From Chamaelirium japonicum (taxonomy: Eukaryota > Streptophyta > Magnoliopsida > Liliales > Melanthiaceae): a stretch of 64,000 nucleotides of DNA. A program made the position numbers and the translations under genes. This document shows, in pieces, positions 41,171-55,900 of this stretch. The stretch spans positions 124,001 to 188,000 of the forward strand of contig CANTAL010000146.1 in the NCBI GenBank assembly GCA_947650365.1, read 5' to 3'. The notes beneath the pieces were generated by a model, which saw only the letters and a list, made by a program, of their open reading frames with translations, was not told where the DNA came from and ran no database searches. The stretch's first letter is position 1. Each line of letters begins with the position of its first letter.

Positions 41171-44100
41171 ATTATATGAATGAATTAGAATGGATACATT
41201 CGTGCGAATGAATTAGAACGGATCATACTAATGAATTAGAATGGATCGTACTAATGAAATAGAATGGATCGTGCGAATTAATTAGAATGGATCATACGAA
41301 TGAATTAGATTGGATACATTCGAGCGAAAGAATTAGAATGGATCGTATGAATGAATTAGAATGGATCGTGCGAATGAATTAGAATGGATACATTCGTGCG
41401 AATGAATTAGAATGGATTGTACGAATGAATTTGAATGGATTATACGAATGAAATAGAATTTATCGAGCGAATGTATTAGAATGGATACATTCGTGCGAAT
41501 GAATTAGAATGGATCGTACAAATTAATTAGAATGGATTGTACGAATGAATTAGAATGGATCATCCTAATGAAATAGAATGGATCGTACGAATTAATTAGA
41601 ATGGATACATTTGTGCAAATGAATTAGAATGGATCGTATGAATGAATTAGAATGGATCGAGCGAATGAATTAGAATGGATCGTGCGAATGAATTAGAATG
41701 GATCGTACGAATGAATTAGAATAGATACATTCGTGCGAATGAATTAGAAGGGATCGTACAAATGAATTAGAATGGATCGTACGAATGAATTTGAATGGAT
41801 CATATGATTGAATTAGAATGGATCATGCAAATAAATTAGAATGGATCGTACGAATGAATTAGAATGGATACATTCGTGCGTATGAATTAGAATGGATAGT
41901 ACGAATGAATTAAAATAGATTGTATGAAGGAATTAGAATGGATCATACGAATGAATTAGATTGGATCATACGAATGAATTAGAATGGATCGTGCGAATGA
42001 TTTAGAATGGATCGTACGATTGAATTAGAATGGATACATTCGTGCGAATGAATTAGAATGGATCGTACAAATAAATTAGAATGGATCGTACGAATAAATT
42101 AGAATGCATCATAGAATGAATTAGAATGGTTACATTCGTGCAAATGAATTAGAATGGATCATACAAATGAATTAGAATGGATCGTATGAATGAATTAGAA
42201 TGGATCGTGCGAATGAATTAGAATTGATCGTACGAATGAATTAGAATGAGTACATTCGTGCGAATGAATTGGAATGGATCGTATGAATGAATTAGAATGG
42301 ATCGTACACATGAATTAGAATGGATCACGCGAATGAATTAGAATAGATCGTACGAATGAATTAGAATGGATATATTCTTGCGAATGAATTAGAAAGGATC
42401 GTACGAATGAATTAGAATGGATCGTGCGAATTAATTAGAAAGGATCGTACGAATGAATTGGAATGGATCATACGAATGAATTAGAATGGTTCGTGCGAAT
42501 GAATTAGAATGGATCGTACTAATGAATTAGAATGGTTATATTCGAGCGAATGAATTAGAATGGACCGTATGAATGGATTAGAATGGATTGTACGAATGAA
42601 TTAGAATGGATCGTGCGAATGAATTAGAATGGATCGTACGAATAAATTAGAATGGATACATTCATGTGAATGAATTAGATTGGATCGTACGAATGAATTT
42701 GAATGGATCGTATGAATGAGTTAGAATGGATCGTACGAATAAATTAGAATGGATGATGCGAATGAATTAGAATGGATCGTATGAATATATTAGAATGAAT
42801 CGTACCAAATGAATTAAAATGGATTATGCAAATGAATTAGAATGGATCGTATGAATGAACCAGAATGGATCATACGAATGAATTAGAATGGATAGTTCGA
42901 ATGAATTAGAATGGATCATACGAATGAATTAGAATGGATATAATTGTGCGAATGAATTAGAATTGACCGTATGAATGAATTAGAATGGATCGTACAAATG
43001 AATTAGAATGGATCATACAAATAAATTAGAATGGATACATTCGAGCGAATGAATTAGAATGGATCGTACGAATGAATTAGAATGGATACATTCGTGCGAA
43101 TGAATTAGAATGGATCGTACGAATGAATTAGAATGGATCGTATGAATGAATTAGAATGGATACATTCGTGCGAATGATTTAGAAAGGATCGTACGAATGA
43201 ATTAGAATGGATCGTACGAATAAATTAGAATGGATTATACGAATGCATTAGAATGGATACATTCGTGCGAACGAATTAGAATGGATCGTATGAATGAATT
43301 AGAATGGATCGTACGAATGAATTAGAATGGATCGTGCGAATAAATTAGAATGGATCGTACGAATGAATTAGAATGGATCTATTGTAATTCATTCGTGCGA
43401 ATGTATCTATTCTAATTCATTCGTGCGAATAAATTAGAATCGATCGTGCGAATGAATTAGAATGGATCATACGAATGAATTAGAATGGATACATTCGTGC
43501 GAATGAATTAGCATGGATCGTACGAATGAATTAGAATGGATCGTACGAATGAATTAGAATGGATCGTGCGAATGAATTAGAATGGATCGTACGATTGAAT
43601 TAGAATGGATACATTCGTGCGAATGAATTAGAATGGATCGTGCGAATGAATAAGAATGGATCGTACGAATGAATTAGAAAAGATCGTGCGAAGGAATTAG
43701 AATGGATCGTACGAATGCCTTAGAATGAATCGTACGAATGAATTAGAATGGATCATGCGAATAAATTAGAATGGATCATACAATTGAATTAGAATTGATC
43801 GTATGAATGAAATACAATGGATAGTGTGAATGAATTAGAATATGTCGTATGAATGAATTTGAATGGATATATTCATGTGAATGAATTAGAATGGATCGTA
43901 CGAATGAAATAGAATGGATACATTCGAGCGAATGAATTAGAATGGATCGTATGAATGAATTAGAATGGATCGTACGAAAGAATTAGAATTGATCGTGCAA
44001 ATGAATTAGAATGGATAAATTCGTGCAAATAAATTAGAATGGATCGTACGAATGAATTAGAATGGATCGTACGAATGAATTAGAATGGATCGTGCGAATG

Positions 44101-44397
44101 AATTAGAATGGATCGTACGAATGAATTAGAATAGATACATTCATACGAATGATTTAGAATGGATCGTACGAATTTATTAGAATGGATCGTACGAATGAAT
44201 TAGAATGGATCGTGCGAAGGATTTAGAATGGATCGTACTAATTAATTAGAATAGATATATTCATGCGAATGAATTAGAATAGATCGTACGCATGAATTAA
44301 AATGGGTCATAGAAATAACTTAGAATGGAACGTACGAATGAATTAGAATGGATCGTACGAATTAATTAGAATGGATCATGCGAATGAATTAGAATAG
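41171..44397 (+). repeat. Tandem segmental duplication, copy 2 (3,227 bp)
   Basis: Directly abuts copy 1. It lacks one 23-bp monomer near 42990 (present at about 39750-39772), which changes the offset from 3250 to 3227. Identity ends at 44397 inside a TTAGAATAG. Both ends map to the same point of the repeat (41170 and 44397), as expected for a head-to-tail duplication. Confidence 0.92.
43378..43424 (-). repeat. 47-bp inverted island, copy 2
   Basis: The same island as at 40151, carried in the tandem duplication. Its left joint now reads AATGGATCTATT, so the palindrome has one mismatch. Confidence 0.85.
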
Positions 44398-46654
44398 ATC
44401 GTACGAATGAATTATAATATATATATTAATGCGAATGAATTAGAATGGATCGTAGAAATGAATTAGAGTGGATCGTACGAATGAATTAGAATCAATCGTA
44501 CGAATGAATTAGAAAAGATCATGCGAATGAATTAGAATGGATTGTATGAATAAATTAGAATGGTTACATTCGTGCTAATGAATAAGAATCAATCGTACGA
44601 ATGAATTAGAATGGATCGTACGAATGAATTAGAATGGATCATATGAATGAATTAGAATGAATCGTGCGAATGAATAAGAATGGATCGTACGAATGAATTA
44701 GAATGGATACATTCATGCGAATGAATTAGAATGGATCTTACGAATGTATTAGAATGGATTCTACGAATGAATTAGAATGGATCGTTCGAATGAATTAGAA
44801 TGGATCGTACGAATGAACTTGAATGAATACAGTCTTTGGAATGAATTAGAATGGATCGTACGGATGATTTAGAATGGATCGTACGAATGAATTAGAATGG
44901 ATCGTGTGAATGAACTAGAATGGATCGTATGAATGAATTAGAATGGATATATTCGTGCGAATGAATTAGAATGTATCATACGAATGAATTAGAAAGGATT
45001 GTACTACTAAATTATAATAGATCGTATGAATGAATTAGAATGGATCGTACTAATGAATAAGATTGGATCGTGCGAATGAATTAGGATGGATCGTACGAAT
45101 GAATTAGAATGGATACATTCTTGCGAATGAATTAGAATGGATCGTAGAAATGAATTAGAATGGATACATTCATGCGAATGATTTAGAATGGATCGTACTA
45201 ATGAATTAGAATGGATCGTGCGAATGAATTAGAATGGATCGTGCGAATGAATTAGAATGGATATATTCGTGCGAATGAATTAGAATGTATCGTACGAATG
45301 AATGGATCGTATGAATGAATTAGAATGGATCGTGCGAATTAATTAGATTTGATTGTACGAATGAATTAGAATGGATACATTCGTGCGAATTAATTAGACT
45401 AGATCGTACGAATGAATTTGAATGGATCGTACGAATGAATTATAATGGATCATGTGAATGAATTATAATGGATCGTACGAATGAATTAGAATGGATACAT
45501 TCATGTGAATGAATTAGAATGGATCGTACGAATGAATTAGAATGGATCATGCGAATGAATTAGAATGGATCGTATGAATGCATTAGAATGAATCATATGA
45601 ATGAATTAGAATGGATCGTACGAATGAATTAGACTGGATAGTGCGAATGAATTAGAATGGATCGTATGAATGAATTATAATGGATACATTTGAGCGAATG
45701 AATTAGAATAGATCGTAGGAATGAATTAGAATGGATCGTACGAATTAATTAGAATGGATCATGCGAATGAATTAGAATGGATACATTCGTGCGAATGAAT
45801 TAGATTGGATCGTACGAATGAATTAGAATGGATCGTGGTAATGAATTAGAATGGATCGTAAGAATGAATTAGATTGGATACATTCGGGGGAATGATTTAG
45901 AATGGATCGTACAAATGAATTACAATGGGTCGTTCGAATGAATTAGAATTGATCGTGCGAATGAAATAGAATGGATCGTACGAATGAATTAGAATGGATA
46001 CATTTGTTCGAATGAATTAGAATGGAACATACGAATGAATTAGAATGGATCGTGCGAATGAATTAGAATGGATCATACGAATAAATTAGAATAGATACAT
46101 TCGTGCGAATGAATTAGAATGGATCGTACGAATGAATTAGAATGGATCGTACGAATGATTTATAATGTATCGTGCGAATGAATTAGAATGGATCGTACAA
46201 ATGAATTAGAATGGATACATTCGTGCGAATGAATTAGAATGGATCATACGAATGAATTAGAATGGATCGTACGAATGAATAAAAACGGATTGTACGAATG
46301 AATTAAAATGGATCGTACGAATGCAATAGAATGAATCGTACGAATGAGTTAGAATGGATCATGCGAATAAACTAGAATGGATCGTACAATTAAATTAGAA
46401 TTGATCGTACGAATGAATTAGAATGGATAGTTCGAATGAATTAGAATGGATTGTATGAATGAATTAGAATAGATACATTCGTGCGAATGAATTAGAATGG
46501 ATCCTACGAATGAATTAGAATGGATCATACGAATGAATTAGAATAGATCGTGCGAATAAATTAGAATGGATCGTACGAATGAATTAGAATGGATACATTC
46601 GAGCGAATGAATTAGAATGGATCGTATGAATGAATTAGAATGGATCGTAAAAAT

Positions 46655-47010
46655 GAATTACAATGGGTCGTGCTAATGAATTAGAATGGATACATTCATG
46701 CAAATGAATTAGAATGAATTAGAATGGATCGTACGAATGAATTAGAATGTATACATTCGAGCGAATGAATTAGAATGGATCGTATGAATGAATTACAATG
46801 GGTCGTGCTAATGAATTAGAATGGATATATTCATGCGAATGAATTAGATTGGATTGTACGAATTAATTTGAATAGATCGTACAAATGAATTAGAATGGAT
46901 ATATTCATGCGAATGAATTAGAATGGATCGTAAAAATGAATTACAATGGGTCGTGCTAATGAATTAGAATGGATATATTCATGCGAATGAATTAGATTGG
47001 ATTGTACGAA
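46655..47010 (+). repeat. Local triplication of a 135-148 bp segment
   Basis: CAATGGGTCGTGCTAATG occurs at 46661, 46796 and 46944, with spacings of 135 and 148 bp. The second and third copies are followed by the same ATATTCATGCG 28-mer and AGATTGGATTGTACGAATT monomer. The spacings are not multiples of 120, so this local amplification broke the 120-bp phase. A partial-monomer duplication (GAATGAATTAGAATGAATTA) lies between the first two. Confidence 0.85.
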
Positions 47011-47727
47011 TTAATTAGAATGGATCGTACGAATGAATTAGAATGGATCGTGCGAATGAATTAGAATGGATCGTACGAATGAATTAGAATGGATACATTC
47101 GTGCGAATGAATTCGAATGGATCGAACGAATAAATTAGAATGGATCCTACGAATGAATTACAATGGATCGTGTGAATGAATAAGAATGGATCTTACGAAT
47201 GAATTAGAATGGATCGTGCGAATGAATTAGAATGGATCGTATGAATGAATTAGAATGGATACGTTCGTGCGAATGAATTAGAATAGATCATACGAATGAA
47301 TTAGAATGGATATATTCGTGCGAATGAATTAGCATGGATCGTACGAATGAATTACAATGGATCGTCCGAATGAATTAGAATGGATCGTACGAATGAATTA
47401 GAATGGATCATACGAATTAATTTGAATAGATCGTACAAATGAATTAGAATGGATCGTGTGAATGAATTATAATGGATCGTACGATTGAATTAGAATATAT
47501 ACATTCATGCGAATGAATTAGAATGGATCATACGAATGAATTAGAATGAATCGTACGAATGAATTAGAAAGGATCGTGCGAATGAATAAGAATGGATCAT
47601 ACGAATGAATTACAATGGTTACATTCATGCGAATGAATTAGAATCGATCGTACGAATGAATTAGAATGGATCGTACGAATGAATTAGAATGGATCGTACG
47701 AATGAATTAGAATGGATACATTCATGC

Positions 47728-47847
47728 GAATGAATTAGAATGGATCGTACGAATGAATTAGAATGGATCGTACGAATGAATTAGAATGGATCGTGCGAAT
47801 GAATTAGAATGGATCGTACGAATGAATCAGAATAGATACATTCATGC
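47728..47847 (+). repeat. Representative 120-bp higher-order repeat unit
   Basis: This is a nearly consensus copy of the unit. Four 23-mers start at 47728, 47751, 47774 and 47797, the third ending in CGTGC, followed by the 28-mer at 47820-47847 with its ACATT insertion. The next unit starts at 47848 in the same phase. It is given as a reference for the unit that tiles most of 16,286-64,000. Confidence 0.93.
47820..47847 (+). repeat. 28-bp variant monomer (type B)
   Basis: This example differs from the 23-mer by five extra bases, ACATT, inserted between GGAT and the CG-rich hexamer. The insertion removes the GATC site and creates a dyad, CATTCG-NN-CGAATG (consensus CATTCGTGCGAATG). Copies recur about every 120 bp in the right-hand domain and irregularly in the left-hand domain, so the insertion predates the split between domains. 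Common subvariants read ATATTC or ACATTT instead of ACATTC, or GAGCG or CATGCG instead of CGTGCG. Confidence 0.9.
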
Positions 47848-50800
47848 GAATGAATTTGAATGGATCGTACGAATAAATTAGAATAAATTGTACGACTAAA
47901 TTAGAATGGATCGTACGAATGAATTAGAATAGATCGTGCGAATAAATTAGAATGGATCGTACGAATGAATTAGAATGGATACATTCGAGCAAGTGAATTA
48001 GAACGGATCGTACGAATGAATTAGAATGGATCTTACGAATGAATTAGAATGGAATGTGGGAATAAATTAGAATGGATACATTCGTGTGAATGAATTAGAA
48101 TGGATCGTACGAATGAATTAGAATGGATCGTGCGAATGAATTAAAATGGATCGTACGAATGAATTAGAATGGATATATTCGTGTGAATGATTTAGAATGG
48201 ATCGTACGAATGAATTAGAATGGATTTTATGAATGAATTAGAACGGATCGTACGAATGAATTAGAATGGATCATACGAATGAATTAGAATGGATCGTGCG
48301 AATGAATTAGAATGGATCATACGAGCGAATTAGAATGGATATATTCGTGCGAATGAATAAGGATGGATATATTCGAATTAGAATGGATCGTACGGATGAA
48401 TTAGAATGGATCGTACGAATGAATTAGAATGGATCATACGAATGAATTAGAATGGATCGTATGAATGCATTAGAATTAATCGTACGAATGAATTAGAATG
48501 GATCCTGCGAATGAATTAGAATGGATCGTACGAATGAATTAGAATTGATCGTACGAATGAATTAGAATGGATAGTGCGAATGAATTAGAATGGATCGTAC
48601 GAATGAATTAGAATGGATACATTCATACAAATGAATTAGAATGGATCATACGAATAAATTAGAATGGATCGTGCGAATGAATTAGAATAGATCGTACGAA
48701 TGAATTAGAATGGATACATTCGAGCGAATGAATTAGAATGGATCGTTCGAATGAATTAGAATGGATCGTACGAATGAATTAGAATGGATCGTGCTAATGA
48801 ATTAGAATGGATACATTCGTGCGAATGAATTAGAGTGGATCGTACGAATGAGTTAGAATCGATCGTACGAATGAATTAGAATGGATCGTGCGAATGAATT
48901 AGAATGGATTGTACGAATGAATTAGAATAGATACATTCGTGGGAATGAATTAGAATGGGTTGTACGAATGAATTAGAATGGATTCGTGCACATGAATTAG
49001 AATTGATCGTACGAATGAATTAGAATGGATCATACGAATGAATTAGAATGGATCGTGCGAATGAAATAGAAGGGATCGTACGAATGAATTAGAATGGATA
49101 CATTCGTGCGAATGAATTAGAATGGATCGTACGAATGAATTAGAAAGGATCGTACGAATGAATTAGAATGGATTGTGCCAATGAATTAGAATGGATCGTA
49201 CGAATGAATTAGAATGGATCGTGTGAATGAATTAGAATGGATCGTACGAATGAGTTATAATGGATTGTACGAATGCATTAGAATGAATCATACGAATGAA
49301 TTAGAATGGATCGTATGAATGAATTAGAACGGATAGATTCGTGCTAATAAATTAGAACGGATCGTACGAAAGAATTAGAATGGATCGTACTAATGAATAA
49401 GAATGTATCATGCGAATGAATTAGAATGGATCGTACGAATGAATTAGATTGGATACATAAGAGCGAATGAATTAGAATGGATCGTACGAATGAATTAGAA
49501 TGGATCATACGAATAAATTAGAATGGATTGTGCGAATGAATTAGAATGGATACATTCGTGCGAATGAATTAGAATGGATTGTACGAATGAATTAGAACGA
49601 ATCGTACGTATGAATTAGAATGAATCATACGAATGAATTAGAATGGATCATACGAATGAATTAGAATGAATCGTACGAATGAATTAGAATGGATCATGCT
49701 AATGAATTAGAATGGATCATACGAATTAATTAGAATGGATACATTCGTGCAAATGAATTAGAATGGATCGTACAAATAAATTAGAATGGATCGTATGAAT
49801 GAATTAGAATGGATTATACGAATGAATTAGAATGGATCGTGAGAATGAATTACAATGGATCGTACGAATGAATTAGAATGGATACATTCGTGCGAATGAA
49901 TTAGAATGGATCGTACGAATGAATTAGAATGGATCGTACGAATGAATTTGAATGGATCGTACGAATGAATTAGAATGGATCGTGCGAGTGAATTAGAATG
50001 GATCATATGAATGAATTAGAAAGGTTGCATTCGTCCGAATGAATTAGAATGGATCGTACAAATGAATTAAATTGGATCGTACGAAAGAATTAGATTAGAT
50101 CATACGAATGAATTAGAATGGATTGTACGAATAAATTAGAATGGATCGTGCGAATGAATTAGAATAGATCGTACGAATGAATTAGAATGGATACATTCAT
50201 GCGAATGAATTAGAATGGATCGTATGAATAAATTGGAATGGATCGTACGAATGAATTAAAATGGATCGTGCGAATGAATTAGAATGGATCGTACGAATAA
50301 ATTAGAATGGTTACATTCGTGTGAATGAAATAGAATGGATCGTACGAATGAATTAGAATGGATCGTACGAATGAATTAGAATGGATAAATTCGAGCGAAT
50401 GAATTAGAAAGGATCGTACGAATGAATTAGAATGGATCGTACGAATGAATTAGAATGGATCGTGCAAATGAATTAGAATGGATACATTCGTGCGAATGAA
50501 TTAGAATGGATTGTACGAATGAATTACAATGGATTGCACGAATGAATTATAATGGATCGTGCGAATGTTTTAGAATGGATACATTCATGCGAATGAATTA
50601 GAATGGATCGTACGAATGAATTAGAATGGATCGTAATAATGAATTAGACTGGATCATGCGAATGAATTAGAATGGATCGTAAGAATTAATTAGAATGAAT
50701 ACATTCATGCAAATGAATTAGAATGGATCATACGAATGAATTAGAATGGATCGTACGAATGAATTAGAATAGATCGTGCGAATGAATTAGAATGGATTGT

Positions 50801-52999
50801 ACGAATAAATTAGAATGGATACATTCTTGCGAATGAATTCGAATGGATTGTACGAATGAATTAGAGTGGATCGTGCGAATGAATTAGATAGGATCGTACG
50901 AATGAATTAGAATGGATATATTCATGCGAATGAATTAGAATGGATCGTACGAATGAATTAAAATGGGTCGTACGAAGAAATAAGAATGGATCATATGAAT
51001 GAATTAGAATGGATCGTATGAATGAATTAGAATGGATCGTGCGGATGAGTTAGAATGGATCGTACGAATAAATTAGAATGGATCGTACGAATGACTTAGA
51101 ATGGATCGTGCGAATGAATTAGAATAGATCGTATGAATGAATTAGAATGGATACCTTTGTGCGAATTAATTAGAATGGATCGTATGAATGAACTAGAATG
51201 AATCGTATGAATGAATTAGAATGGATCGTACGACTGAATTAGAACGGATACATTCTTGTGAATGAATTAGAATGGATCGTACGAATGAATTAGAATGGAT
51301 CGTATGAATGAATTAGAATAGATCGTGCAGATGAATTAGAATGGATCGTACGAATGAATTGGAATGGATCGTATAAATTAATCAGAATGGATCGTGCGAA
51401 TGAATTAGAATGAATCGTACGAATAAAGTAGAATGGTTACATTTGAGCGAATGAATTAGAATGGATTGTACGAATGAATTAGAATGGATTGTACGAATGA
51501 ATTAGAATGGATCGTACGACTGAATTAGAATGGATCGTGCGAACGAATTAGAAGGGATCGTACAAATAAATTAGAATGGATACATTTGAGTGAATGAATT
51601 AGATTGGATCGTATGAATGAATTAGAGAATTAGAATGGATCGTACGAATGAATTAGAATGGATCATGCGAACGAATTAGAATGGATCGTACGAATGCATT
51701 AGAATAAATCGTACGAATGAATTAGAATGGATCATGCGAATGAATTAGAATGGATCGTACGAATGAATTAGAAAGAATTGTACGAAAGAATTAGAATGGA
51801 TAGTGCGAATGAATTAGAATGAATCGCACGAATGAATTAGAATGGATATATTTGTGTAAATGAATTAGAATGGATCATATGAATGAATTAGAATGGATCG
51901 TACGAATGAATTAGAATGGGTCGTGCGAATGAATTAGAATGGATCGTACGAATGAATTAGAATGGATACATTCGAGCGAATAATTTAGAATGGATCGTAC
52001 GAATGAGTTAGAATGGATACATTTGTGCGAATGAATTAAAATGGATCGTACGAATGAATTAGAATGGATCGTACGAATGAATTAGAATCGATCGTGTGAA
52101 TGAATTAAAATGAATCGTACGAATGAATTAGAATAGATACATTCGTGCGATTGATATAGAATGGATCATACGAATGAATTAGAATGGATCGTACGAATGA
52201 ATTAGAAATGATCGTGCGAATGAATTAGAATGGATTGTATGAATGAATTAGAATGGATATATTCATGCGAATGAATTAGAATGGATCGTATGAATGAATT
52301 ATAATGGATCGTACAAATGAATTAGAATGGATCGTGCGAATGAATTAGAATGGATCGTACGAATGAATTAGAATGGATACATTCATGCGAATGAATTAGA
52401 ATGGATCGTACGAAAGAATTAGAATGGATCGTACGAATGAATTACAATAGATCGTGCGAATGAATTAGAATGGATCGTACGAAAGAATTAGAATGGATTC
52501 ATTCATGCAAATAAATTTGAATGGATCATACGAATGAATTAGAATGGATCGTACGAATGAATTAGAATGGATCGTGCAATGAATTAGAATGGATTGTACG
52601 AATCCATTAGAATGAATCGTACGAATGAATTAGAATGGATAGTGCGAATAAATTAGAATGGATCGGACGAACGAATTAGAGTAGATACATTTGCGTGAAT
52701 GAATTAGAACGGATCGTACGAATTAATTAGAATGGATCGTACTAATGAATTAGAATGGATCGTGCGAATGAATTAGAATTGATCATACAAATGAATTAGA
52801 ATGGACACATTCGAGCGAATGAATAAGAATGGATCGTACGAATGAATTAGAATGGATCATGCGATTGAATTAGAAAGGATACATTCGTGCAAAATAATTA
52901 GAATGGATTGTACGAATGAATTTGAATGGATCGTACGAATGAATTAGAAAGTATCGAGCGAATGTATTAGAATGTATACATTCGTGCCAATGAATTAGA

Positions 53000-55900
53000 A
53001 TGAATCGTACAAATGAATTAGAATGGATCATACGAATGAATTAGAATGGATCATGCTAATGAATTAGAATGGATCGTACGAATTAATTAGAATGGATACA
53101 TTCGTGCAAATGAATTAGAATGGATCATACGAATGAATTAGAATGGATCGTACGAATAAATTAGAATGGATCATACGAGTGAATTAGAATGGATCGTGCG
53201 AATGAATTAGAATGGATTGTACGAATGAATTAGAATAGATACATTCGTGCGAATTAATTAGAATGGATCATACGAATGAATTAGAATGGATCGTACGAAT
53301 AAATTTGAATGGATCGTACGAATGAATTAGAACGGATTGTGCGAATGAATAAGAATGGATCATACGAATGAATTAGAATGGGTACATTCGTGCGAATGAA
53401 TTAGAATGGATTGTACAAATGAATTAAAATGGATCATACGAAGGAATTAGAATGGATCATACAAATAAATTAGATTGGATCATACGAATGAATTAGAATG
53501 GATTGTGCGAATGAACTAGAATGGATCGTACGAATGACTTAGAGTGGATACATTCATGCGAATAAATTAGAATGGATTGTATGAATAAATTAGAATGGAT
53601 CGTACGAATGAATTAGAATGGATCGTGCGGATAAATTAGAATGGATAGTACGAATGAATTAGATTAGTTACATTCTTGCGAATGAATTAGAATGGATCGT
53701 ATGAATGAATTAGAATGGATCGGACGAATGAATTAGAATGGATCATGCGAATAAATTAGAATGGATCGTACGAATGAATTAGAATGAATACATTCATGCG
53801 AATGAATTAGAATGGATCGTTTGAATGAATTAAAATAGATCGTACGCATGAATTAGAATGGATAACGCAAATGAATTAGAATGGATCGTACGAATGAATT
53901 AGAATGGATACATTCTTGCGAATGAATTAGAAAGGATCGTACGAATGAATTAGAATGGATCGTGCGAATTAATTAGAATGGATCGTACGAATGAATTGGA
54001 ATGGATCGTACGAATGAATTAGATTGGATCGTGCGAATGAATTAGAATGGCTCATACGAATGAATTAGAATCGTTATATTCGAGCGAATGAATTAGAATG
54101 GACCGTACGAATGAATTAGAATGGATCGTACGAATGAATCAGAATGGATCCTACGACTGAATTAGAATGATCCATGCGAATGAATTAGAATGGATTGTAC
54201 GAATAAATTAGAATGGATACATTCGTGTGAATGAATTAGATTAGATAGTACGAATGAATTAGAATCGATCGTACGAATTAATTAGAATGGATCGTTCGAA
54301 TAAATTAGAATGGATCATGCGAACGAATTAGAATGGATCATATGAATGCATTAGAATCAATCGTTCCAAATGAATTAAAATGGATCATGCAAATGAATTA
54401 GAATGGATCGTACGAATGAATTATAGTGGATCGTACGAATGAATTAGAATAGATATATTTGTGCGAATGAATTAAAATGGATCGTACGAATGAATTATAA
54501 TGGATCGTACAAATGAATTAGAATGGATCAAGCGAATAAATTTGAATGGATTGTACGAATGAATTAGAATGGATACATTCGAGCGAATGAATTAGAATGG
54601 ATCATATGAAAGAATTACAATGGATCGTACGAATGATTTAGAATGTATCGTACGAATGAATTAGAATGGATATATTCGTGTGAATAAATTAGAATGGATC
54701 GTACGAATAAATTAGAATGGATCGTACGAATAAATTAGAATGGATCGAATGAATGAATTAGAATGGATACATTCATGCGAATGATTTAGAATGGATCGTA
54801 CAAATGAATTAGAATGGATCAGACGAATAAATTAGAATGGATCGTGCGAATGAATTATAATGGATTGTAAGAATGCATTAGAATGGATACATTTGTGCGA
54901 ATGAATTAGAATGGATCGTACGAATGAATTAGAATGGATCAGACGAAAGAATTAGAATAGATCGTGCGAATGAATTAGAATGGATCGTGCGAATGAATTA
55001 GAATGGATCGTACAATTGAATTAGAATGGATACTTTTTTGCGAATGAATTAGAATGGATTGTACGAATGAATTAGAATGGATCGTACGAATGAATTAGAA
55101 TGGATCATATGAATGAATTAGAATAGATCATGCGAGTGAATTAGAATGGATCGTACGAATGCATTACAATGAATCGTATGAATGAATTAGAATGGATCAT
55201 GTAAATGAATTAGAATGGATCGTACGAATGAATTAGAATTGATCGTATGAATGAATTAGAATCAATCGTACGAATGAATTAGAATGGATCGTACAAATGA
55301 ATTAGAATGGATAATGCGAATGAATTAGAATGGATCGTACGAATGAATTAGAATGGATACATTCGAGCAAATGAATTAGAATGGATCGTACAAATGAATT
55401 AGAATGGATCGTACGAATGAATTAGAATGGATCGAGCTAATGAATTAGAATGGATACATTCATGCGAATGAATTAGAATGGATCGTACGAATGAATTAGA
55501 TTGGATCGTACAAATGAATTAGAATGGATCGTGCAAATGAATTAGAATGGATCGTAAAATGAATTAGAATGGATACATTTGTGCAAATGAATTAGAATGG
55601 ATCATACGAATGTATTAGAATGGGTCGTACGAATGAATTAGAATGGATCTTGCGAATGAAATAGAATGGATCGTGCGAATGAATTAGAATGGAAACATTC
55701 GTGCAAATGAATTAGAATGGATCGTATGAATGAATTAGAATGGATCGTGCGAATGAATTAGAATGGATCGTACGAATGAATTAGAATGGATACATTCATG
55801 CGAATGACTTAGAATGGATCGTACGAATGAATTTGAGTGGATTGTACGAATGAATTAGAATAGATCGTACGAATGAATTAGAATAGATGGTACGAATGAA

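Larger units (their letters stand above)
45000..50700 (+). repeat. Distant segmental duplication, copy 2
   Basis: This is the partner of about 31.0-36.7 kb. The tandem 3.25-kb duplication lies between the two copies and accounts for part of the distance. The shared truncated 28-mer is a rare indel and supports common descent better than single-base variants do. Confidence 0.72.
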
